In this document: in pieces, positions 56,021 through 64,000 of the stretch
How positions within the stretch are numbered: the first letter of the stretch is position 1
How the letters are laid out: each line of letters begins with the position of its first letter
Source: Cystobasidium ongulense
Lineage: Eukaryota > Basidiomycota > Cystobasidiomycetes > Cystobasidiales > Cystobasidiaceae
DNA: 64,000 bases
NCBI GenBank assembly: GCA_022835595.1
Contig: BQUP01000002.1
Span: 2,776,534 to 2,840,533, forward strand
Reading direction: 5' to 3'
The notes under the pieces: generated by a model
Told to the model about the DNA's origin: nothing
The model's input: only the letters and a program-made list of their open reading frames with translations
The model's database searches: none
Program-made: the position numbers and the translations under genes

Positions 56021-57352
56021 GGCTCTGAATGGGCTTGGGGAAGCACGTCTCTGTTCCTACAAGCACTCCGAGCCCCTCAAGATTGGCAGCAGGTATATAT
56101 GCTCTGGGTTACCGGCGTAGAGTTGGAGGGTTGGGAAGCTGAGAGTGAGATTATGACTGATCATTTTGGCGGCATCATTATGGGAGGTGGCAAAGATGTA
56201 GAAGACTCGTCTACAGCTTGGAAACGGACAGGGTTGTAGTACCTCGCGTACTTTGCAGCTGAGGCACCTCACAGCAAGTGCAACAAGAAGCGCCCAAACT
56301 ATGATTCGCTGAATGAGACTACAATTTCGAAAGCCTGCATGCATCTCTAGGAAGATCATCTTCCCGAAGTTACACCAGCCATCAGGACGAAGGGAGGACT
56401 TTTATCTCACAAGGTTTTTTGCGAGTCATATTTCAGGAATGAAGCAAGCGTGACTTGTGCCGCAGACTATTGTAACCCAGAAGCCAAGCACTTCCACGAA
56501 AAAGGTTGTCGCTAATGGCTGTAGCATTTGATTCTGTCAAGGAGGGTACAGCGTGTTTCCGCATCTACTGCATCCTCTGATCAGTGGAGACTTAGTGATC
56601 AGCAGGTAGGGGTGCAAGCCGACTCGCGTGTGTCACTAGTAGTGGAGTTGGTCGCAGTGGTAGCCGTCTCAGGCCGTCATTTACAAGCGGCATCGCACGA
56701 CACACGGACAGTTGTATGGAGGAAGATCATAAATCTGAACACTCTAAAAGAGTAGTAGTAGTCAAGTCAGCTTGTGAGGGCGTCGTCGGCTGGCCAGACC
56801 TTTATGCAATATTTCCCAATGGAACAAAACAGCACGTGTCGGCAAGGTTGTGGCGGTTTGACAGGTCGCAATCATGCTTGAGAAGGTTGGAGCCACTGAT
56901 TGAGCATGCTCTGGAATGGGAGTGACACTGACCACTGGGCGGTGTGATATAAAGCGTGCACCGTCCCGACCAGCCCTAAGCTGCAACTGCTCCGAGCTGA
57001 AAAGAAGCAGCCAGGCCTGTGCCGGCAGCGCCCGTCGCGAATATTGAATGGGACGTCCTCGTACGCGGCCAAAGCGAGCAGCTCAAGAGCGAGTCGAGTG
57101 TAGATTGTTCGTCCTTTGTGAGAGCAAGTGACAAGTGCAGCGCTGCTTTGGATATCCATCGCCCACAAGGTCGTCGAACAGACATCTCTCTCTGCTGCAC
57201 ACCGACAGCTGAGGACCAAGGCGCGACTGACTGCTGGGACCGGCACAGAAGGAGAGCACCAAGCAAGCCAGCAATACGACCAGTCTCAGCCGCCTGCGCA
57301 TGCGCCCGCAACCGCTGCTTCCAGGCTTCTACACGCCGTATTCCAGCTGCAC
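56021..57352. promoter_or_regulatory. Divergent upstream region, zinc transporter / RasGAP
   Basis: 1.33 kb between divergent starts; no gene recognised. The RasGAP side is rich in CAG-type repeats, and an upstream ATG (57128) is in frame with the RasGAP start, so the 5' end of that gene may extend here. A TATA-like ATATAAAG occurs near 56946. Confidence 0.4.
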
Positions 57353-60300
57353 ATGAGTGCCGGCCTGGCCACCACGCTGCAGCGCACGCATCTCGACGCC
57401 AGCGCCAGCAACAGCAACAGCAATACCGCCAGCATGTCCAAGCTCAGCGCGTCAGGGCTGCCTGTCACGCCCATTGGCAGCGTCAGCGACTATCCGCTCC
57501 CCAGTCCAGCCCTCAGCATGGGTTCCAGTTCTGGAGGGCCCAGCAACAGGGCATCAAACCGTCACGCGAGCCTGCGCTTCGGCGAGGGTGCTGGCTCGCA
57601 GAGGAACACAAACAGGTACAGCGTCACCGCGCTGTACTCTATGGCCGCAGAGCAGGATACAGAGATAGAAGATGAGCTGGCAAGAGGTGTGTCGGCTGTT
57701 CCTGTTTGCTCGAGACAGCGCGACGCGGTCCGCGGTCAATCGCGCGCAGATGGGGTGCCCCTCCTTGCCCATGGACATCAGCGCACCTGTTCACTGCACT
57801 TGCGAGCGACTGGCTACCTTGGGGACCCGTCTCGGCCCTCTATTCTGTCCTCGGAGCCAGTGCTGACCTCTTCCTGACAGCCCAGAAACGCCTGCGTGAG
57901 CTGAAATCCAAGATCTCAAGCCAGTCAAAGAAGAACTTTGTCTTGGAACGCGATGTCCGATATCTCGACTCGAGAATTGCACTGCTGATTGCGAATGTTG
58001 GTCAGACTCCATTTCGGGTTTCTAGGTCAACGCTGATCCCTCTGCTCCGACAGAGAATGGCGCTCGATGAACAGGAAGATGTAAGAGAACACCTTGAAGA
58101 GGTAGCTGAAGCTTCAGGGCAATACCTTGACGATAGAAAGCAACAAGTGAGCAGTCGTTCATGTCTCCTTGTCGCTCTTGCTGACTCGGCTCGCCTCCAG
58201 CTATACTCGAATCTCTTCTTCCTCTTGCAATCCGAACCAAGACATGTCGCTTCCCTCTGTCGGCTAGTTAGCCTGTCAGAGATAGATACACTTCTCCAGA
58301 CAGTGATGTTTACGCTGTATGGAAATCAATACGAATCTCGGGAAGAGCATCTCCTTTTGACAATGTTTCAGGTAGGCAGTATCGCAGCACTGTTTTTCAT
58401 ACAATGAATCGCTGACGGTACCCCAGTCCGTCCTTTCCGCCCAGTTCGAGACCGCAACAGACTTTGGATCTCTCTTGCGAGCCAACACGCCAGTGTCGCG
58501 AATGATGACGACATATACACGACGTGGACCAGGTCAATCATATCTGAAATCAGTCCTAGCGGACCGCATCAACTCCTTGATAGAGCATAAAGATCTTAAC
58601 CTAGAAATCAATCCTCTCAAGGTCTATGAGCAAATGATTACACAAATCGAAGACGAAACTGGTTCGCTACCGGAAGAATTACCTAGATCAGTCGCTCCAG
58701 AAGTTGCGTCTGCTAATCCGGATGTTCAGAATATTATAGCTCCCAGATTGACTATGCTGATGGAAATTGCAAAGTCTTTCCTCTTGACAATCATGGAGAG
58801 CTTGGAGTCGGTACCTTATGGTATTCGATGGATTTGCAAACAGATCCGAAGCTTGACAAAGGCGAGTCTATACTACACAGCCAGACGAATAAAGACTAAT
58901 GTACAACTACCTCCAGCGCAAATACCCCGAAGCTACCGACTACGCTATCTGCTCCTTGATCGGAGGCTTCTTCTTCCTCCGCTTCATCAACCCCGCCATT
59001 GTCACACCTCAAGCATACATGCTCATCGACAGTTTACCGACATCAGCGAAACATCCGAGACGGACACTTACTTTGATTGCCAAGATGCTCCAAAATCTGG
59101 CAAACAAGCCTAGCTATGCGAAAGAGAGCTACATGGTCAGCCTCAATCCATTTGTAGAGCAGAACAAGGCCAGAATCAATGTCTTTTTAAATTCTCTGTG
59201 TGAAGTTGGCGATTTTTACGATACTCTCGAGGTGAGCTGTCATTAAAAAGCCGCAAGTGATGTCATGCTGATCTGCTGGTACAGATGGATCAATACATGG
59301 CTCTTTCGAAGAAAGACCTGCAAATCAGCATCACCATGAACGAGCTGTATAACACCCATTCCCTGCTGGTACAGCATGTGGATGTTCTAGTGAGAACCCT
59401 TCTTTGAGAAAGACATAGGGCATCAGCTAAGACTTGACACAGGCTCCGAGCGACAAGTCGCACCTTCGCATACTGCTTGACGAGCTGGGCACATCGCCAT
59501 CTCAAGTAGCAAGAAAGGACAATCGTTCCATCGAGTTGCCTCTGTATAGCCGCTGGGAAGCGCCAATACAAGATATTACGACGGCCTTGATGGCAGAGAA
59601 CAACCTTACGCAAAGTGATATCCTATACATGGAGGCAAAATCAATCTTCGTCCACTGTCTCCGATCAATCCCACAGATTGCCGAAAAGCGACCTATTATA
59701 CTGTCCGCTGTGGCAGAACGAGCAGCAACGGCAAAAGATGCTACACTTGTTCGCAAAGGTATCAAGGTGAAGGAAATGCTGAGAGAACTTGAAGAGTTGC
59801 GCGTACTGGATCGAAAGGATGGGTACAAACTCCTTGCAGACGAAGTTGCGGCTGAACTGGTACATCTCGGCAATCTTCGAGAGAAAGTCGTGCTCGAGAC
59901 CAGGAGTCTTGAAGCCGTCTACAAGACGATTGGCGATCACAACAGCTATCTCCGAAGTCAGCTCGAACAATACAAGGCATACCTGCAGAATGTACGTATG
60001 AACAGCGCAGGAGTCGGTCAAAGAGGCAAGATTGGGGGTCTGGGCGTTGTGACTGTCAACGGTCAAGAACAAAAGCCAGCGAAAAGTCAAGCTTTAGGAC
60101 CATACAAGTTCACACACGTGCAATTTGAAAAGGATGGAGTGATTGTCGAGACCAACGTGCCTGATAATCGAAGGGCAAACATTTTCTTCCAGATTTCATC
60201 GCCTACACCTGGTACTTTTATCATTGCATTGCATTACAAAGGCAGAGAAAAGGCTATCCTCGAGATGGATTTGAAGATTGATGACCTGCTCGAGAAGCGG

Positions 60301-60393
60301 CAGGAGAATATTACAACCTTGGACCTCGAATATGTCTCTCTTGATGTTGATAAAATACTCACCTTGCTTAACAAGACCTTCCGCAGAAAGTAG
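57353..60393 (+). CDS. Ras GTPase-activating protein with RasGAP_C domain (S. pombe Gap1 / IQGAP-like type)
   Basis: Switches off Ras by stimulating GTP hydrolysis at the membrane. The first exon 57353-57686 encodes a Ser-rich lead ending in DEIEDELAR-like helix; spliced to [37 protein letters not shown] (coiled coil). The GAP domain has [34 protein letters not shown], then [28 protein letters not shown] (arginine-finger region). [24 protein letters not shown] is the FLR block. It continues through [15 protein letters not shown]. The C-terminal RasGAP_C domain has [22 protein letters not shown] and [39 protein letters not shown], ending at 60393. No CH or IQ motifs are visible, so it is the short Gap1/Sar1-like form rather than full IQGAP. 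About eight introns. Upstream in-frame ATG at 57128 is an alternative start. Confidence 0.9.
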
Positions 60394-60784
60394 CTTAATA
60401 CCCTAATTATATACCCCATCTTCTTGATCGGTAATTTTGTTCCCAGAAGTATGAATTTTTCAATCGTTGTATGATTCACCTTGTGTATCGAAAGTGCTCT
60501 CGTTTTTGTGTTCCATTTTTGAAATAAGATTTTTGAGATTCGTCCTCGGAGTAGTAGGTATCAGAAGGATAGCTGGTTTCGTTTTTTTAGAATGACGAAC
60601 CCATCGAAGAAATGCGAGACGATCTGAGTTCTTTATGAAAACTTAAGCGGTATAAAGAGAGATGAAGCTAGTAAAGACGACATTGCGTGAGAAATGCTAA
60701 TGGTAGCATAGAAGTGAAAGCTTGAGAACTGGAAAGGCAAGTTGAGGACGAGACTGCACGAGCTTGCTGGATCGGGTGGAAAAA
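60394..60784. other. Convergent 3' region, RasGAP / orphan membrane protein
   Basis: About 390 bp, A/T-rich, with only 3' UTR sequence expected. Confidence 0.45.
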
Positions 60785-63263
60785 TCAAGTGGATGTAGTA
60801 AGTTGCTCTAGCAATGCTACTGTCGCATCCTCGTTGGTAGCTGTCGAGGTCGAGGTCGAGGCTGAGGTCGATGGGAGCATCAGATCCTCTCCAGTCGTCC
60901 AATTAAAGTTGGCTGGACGCAAATTTCGTAGCGCCATTCTCTCCATATATCCAGCTTCGATTTGAGCTCGACTGACTTCGGCTGCTTTGAAGACCAGTTT
61001 ACTGCGTTGCAGATGGTCCTTCACCTGACGGACGAGGAATTCCTGTCGATCTTCCTCTTCCTTCTTGCTTGAAACAGCAATGTAGCGATTGGTATCGGTC
61101 TCTGCGGAGTGCTCTAAAGTTTCGAGGGATATACCCATGTTCCTGAGATCCTTTTCGAAGGGACCCAATAGGTCAACAACTTTGACGAATTGGAGCCCCT
61201 CGACTTCGATGGGCACCTTATCTTCATCAAACAAGACCGATGCTATGGGGAGGGAGAGAAGTTGGCTTGTAGTGCTTATACTCTGCAGTGACCAGCACCG
61301 TCGGGTTAGACGACCAGCTCGGTCCGTGCAGCGCTGCCAAAGGGGATCGTTCGGGCTAGTGTTGCGCTTTGGGCGGACGGTCTTCGGCGGCTTGTTGTCG
61401 CAAACGGCCTTCCAAGCCTTTTCATCGTCTTGTACGTTCTCACCGACAGGCCAGGGAAAGATACCAGTATACGCCGCTCGTGATACGCCCGAAGAAACCA
61501 GTACCTCGTCTGCTTGCTCTTTCGCCAATTTCTCCTCTTCTTGCTGCTCGAGACGTTCCTGAAACTCATGATGAAGTCGTGGTAGCACCCATTTGCGCAT
61601 TGCAAGGCACGTATGAGTTGCTTGTTGCCACGGATCATGTATCAACCACTGCATCTCGCAGTAGGGGCAGGTAGCCAGCTCCACAGGTCGATCGTTTCCC
61701 GTAGAAGCTCGGAGCTCGCTTTCCCCCAGTTTCTTCAAAGCATCCAGTGGGGAAATTTGCCGGATATTCAGATGCATTTGAGAAGCTCCAGCGGCATCCT
61801 GGAGAGCAGCCCGAGCCAATTTGTCCTCTTCCGTCTTTGGGGTAGCCAACTGTTGACTACCGGACGCTGAGTTGACAATATCGGCGTCTTTGCTGACTTG
61901 ATGGATCAGCCAGCTGCATTGCTCGAGCGTGCCATGCAGTAGGCTTCGAGGACAGGCGAGCAGGTTTAGAGTCTTGCCAGACTCGAGGTCGCGGCGCAAC
62001 TCATTTACCCTTTCAGATACCCAAGCTATGCGTTGCTTGCTGGCCTTTTCGCCGACCGCTCGGGTAGCTATCTCGGCTCGTCTGTGTGAAGAAAGTCAGC
62101 TAATGCACGTGCTCTCCAAGATAGTAGACTTACTTCTTCGCTGCGTTTTTACCGCCCGCGACTCGAACTGCTAATCTCGTAGCAGAGATTTCACCGCCTG
62201 CACTTCGAATCTGCTGCTCGGTAGCCACAGACTTGCTTGTGAAAAAGGCCTGCTGGCGGCGTCGGACTTTGGCCTTCTCTTCTTGCAGCCGCTTGTAGTA
62301 GCCCAGCTCCACCGCCTTGTTGATGATGGTGAGGCGGAGCTGAATCAAATAAGCCCTACGTGTCGAGTCAGTTGGCGGGGGAGGCACCTGAGAGACGATG
62401 TCGCGAGCGAGCTCGATGATATTTCTAGCGCATCGGTCGAGCTCAATGAAATCCAGGGCGAGAGAAGGTGAGTGGTAGGGACGGTATGGATCATGCTTCG
62501 GGATCGCGATAGCGCAGTGATGCGGAAGAGGTCCGTAATTTACTACCACCGGGATACCATAGCAGTGTATCCAGGCTTCGGGACTCAGTGGCATTTCTCT
62601 CCATATAATGATAATGATGGTGAAGACGCAGATTGCCGCCAGAAATGCTTCGTCGAAGTTGCCGGTGAGGAAAAGATTGAACAGGTCTTCGGTAATATCC
62701 GAGGTGAAAGCTGTGACTAGGAAATCATCGAAGAAAATTCTGGTGATCTTGGAGCTTTCTACGATTAGGAGGGTGGGCTGTATAATGCATATAGATCCCG
62801 AAAAGATTATACAAGCGATGATGATGAGAATGTGATATTCGCACAGGTTCCAAAAGTTGAAGAATGGGAAGAGGTAATGAGCGATCAGGTTCTGGTCATT
62901 GGTAGCATTGATACGGTCCATTGCTTCTCTGGGGACATCATGCGTTCTCACGAGCTCCCTTTGTTCGTGTTGCGGACCTGGTCCTGCTAGAGAGGTCCAA
63001 TAGGCAGTCTCTGCGTCCTTAAGAGCTTCTAAAGGCATATCCTTCCTGATCCACAGCATATCGACGGTTCCAGCTGAGTTGCAGTGGAAAGCTGTACTGT
63101 CAGACTTGACCACTTCCAGAACATCTGCCGTTGCCAAAGTTCCTACGTCTTTCTTGTCTTGCTCCTGGAGGAATTCGTACGAAGCTTGAATAAAATTTGC
63201 TAGCTTTGCACGCAAAGCGATGGTGATGGGGGAGGGTGTGCGTATAGCGACTTGGGAAGACAT
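60785..63263 (-). CDS. Orphan membrane protein: two TM segments plus CxxC zinc-finger-like domain
   Basis: Two exons (63263-62134, 62081-60785; 52-nt intron) join as KNAAKK|RAEIATRAVGEK to 808 residues. The N-terminal ~95 residues are soluble. AGPGPQHEQREL and DRINATNDQNLIAHYL precede the first hydrophobic segment (YHILIIIACIIFSGSICIIQPTLLIV). A short ESSKITRIFFDDFLV link leads to a second (AAICVFTIIIIIW). The signature SPEAWIHCYGIPVVVNYGPLP follows directly. Next come a basic helical stretch (RLQEEKAKVRRRQQAF) and a coiled region. A possible zinc site CPYCEMQWLIHDPWQQATHTC lies around residue 500 (C-X2-C, then His and Cys at its end). The C-terminus has VEGLQFVKVVDLLGPFEKDLRN and a Ser/Thr-rich end. 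I do not recognise the family. A truncated relic copy lies at 39816-40534. Confidence 0.8.
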
Positions 63264-63719
63264 GTCTGTGGGTGTGGTTGTAGCTGAGAAGTTGTATGGT
63301 GTGTATGCTGATCAGCTTGGGTTGTGTGTGTGTGGTAAGCGAGAAGTGCCTTTGGAAGCGTGCCTTGTACCTCGACTCGAGGATCCGATCAGTCTGTTCT
63401 CGATATTCCAGTTCTTCGATGTAACCACTTCGCAATCATAGTGACATACTGCACACAGCTCAAGCATCACCTCATCCAGAGGAACCAGATCAAACCACCT
63501 TCAAGTGTGAGTGCCCTCGCTGTCCTTCTTCTTCTCCGGGCTGCAGCGTTAGCGTTCCTGTCAGTCGCTGTCATTTGGCGGCTCATCAGCTCAAACGACG
63601 CTCCGCGCCATCAGCGTCGGACCGGCGAAGACCACGTGGGGATGGCTAGGATGCGCATGAGCTGACAACCGCACATGCATTCCACTGTACAGTCTACCCT
63701 CTACCGTATCCTCGTCGAG
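63264..63719. promoter_or_regulatory. Divergent promoter region, orphan membrane protein / right-edge gene
   Basis: 456 bp between divergent starts. A pyrimidine-rich tract lies near 63520. Nothing specific recognised. Confidence 0.4.
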
Positions 63720-64000
63720 ATGGCTTCCTCCAGCTCCAAATCACGTGTATATGTTGCGGTCGCTGCTGCTGCCAGAGTTGATGGAGCAGAGAAGGAGATG
63801 ATGGTATGGAGGGAGGAGGAGAAGCAGCGAGTCAGATGCATCCTGGACTCCCGCAAGATGCTGGAAACTGTCGCGTCCAGCAAAGCTGTACCTACTCTTG
63901 AACAGCTTGTTCAATACTTGCAAGCTGTTAGATCAGTGACACAGCGGGTGGCCTTGCAGCCCAAAGAAGTATCCCTCATCCCTGCAAACCCGGATCTGGT
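63720..64000 (+). CDS. Unidentified protein, N-terminal part only
   Basis: An open frame starts with ATG at 63720 (MASSSSKSRVYVAVAAAARV) and is still open at the window edge, 93 codons in. It is rich in Ala, Glu, Lys and Val and looks helical (EKEMMVWREEEKQRVRCILD; VPTLEQLVQYLQAVRSVTQR). No stop, splice donor or family motif is evident. The start is the first ATG in this frame after the divergent promoter region. Confidence 0.5.
   Translation, partial: MASSSSKSRVYVAVAAAARVDGAEKEMMVWREEEKQRVRCILDSRKMLETVASSKAVPTLEQLVQYLQAVRSVTQRVALQPKEVSLIPANPDL

Noticed and set aside
4934-60393. A functional gene cluster for membrane traffic (VPS39, SEC2, SLM, VTC1, ZRC1)
   Set aside because: The genes are scattered among unrelated housekeeping genes on both strands. 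Nothing suggests co-regulation beyond chance.
1-64000. Search for tRNA genes by B-box-like GTTCGAAT motifs
   Set aside because: The few hits lie in coding exons or lack a matching acceptor stem. No tRNA could be supported by eye.

Overview
This 64 kb window is nuclear DNA of a basidiomycete fungus. Genes are densely packed on both strands. Nearly all are broken by introns of about 50-80 nt with GT...AG ends. The families are standard fungal ones (HOPS subunit VPS39, OXA1, SLM, MED7, VTC1, DIS3), and one gene resembles the basidiomycete Clp1 'clampless' regulator. The genus cannot be fixed from the sequence. No ribosomal RNA, tRNA, CRISPR array, intact transposon or retroelement was recognised.

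Layout, left to right: a RAD54B/RDH54 recombination ATPase running off the left edge (-); a mucin-like single-pass membrane protein (-); VPS39 (-), divergent from mitochondrial OXA1 (+); an orphan protein with DDPW motifs (-); a kinase-less protein related to the N-terminal domain of arabinokinase (-); a second signal-peptide/single-TM protein (-); a gene-poor stretch of about 2.7 kb (19.1-21.8 kb); a Clp1-like gene (+); a SEC2-type Rab GEF (-); MED7 (+); the fatty-acid elongation dehydratase PHS1 (-); a GH47 alpha-mannosidase (-), divergent from a C2H2 zinc-finger protein (+); VTC1 (-).

From about 38.6 to 42.6 kb lies a patch of decayed material. It includes a relic copy of the orphan membrane-protein gene found intact at 60.8-63.3 kb, plus F-box/LRR-like and lysine-rich fragments. 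Then come proteasome alpha-7 (-), exosome RNase DIS3 (-), ubiquitin-conjugating enzyme UBC8/UBE2H (-), SLM1/2 (-), a CDF zinc transporter ZRC1/COT1 (-), a RasGAP (+), the intact orphan membrane-protein gene (-), and the 5' end of an unidentified gene (+) at the right edge.

Most genes are single-copy housekeeping genes with no operon-like logic. Themes shared by chance or weakly are endomembrane and vacuole biology (VPS39, SEC2, VTC1, ZRC1, SLM, PHS1, GH47) and RNA/protein turnover (DIS3, alpha-7, UBC8). The most unusual features are: two coding microexons (8 and 10 nt); two introns whose length is a multiple of three with no in-frame stop (63 and 66 nt), one of which interrupts a zinc finger; a zinc-finger protein with five copies of a Phe-Asp-Leu-Asp-Ala type repeat; an orphan membrane-protein family with one live and one dead copy; and a 24-bp perfect palindrome centred on a CACGTG E-box. 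Exon joins were worked out by eye from splice signals, reading frame and family homology; none has transcript support here.
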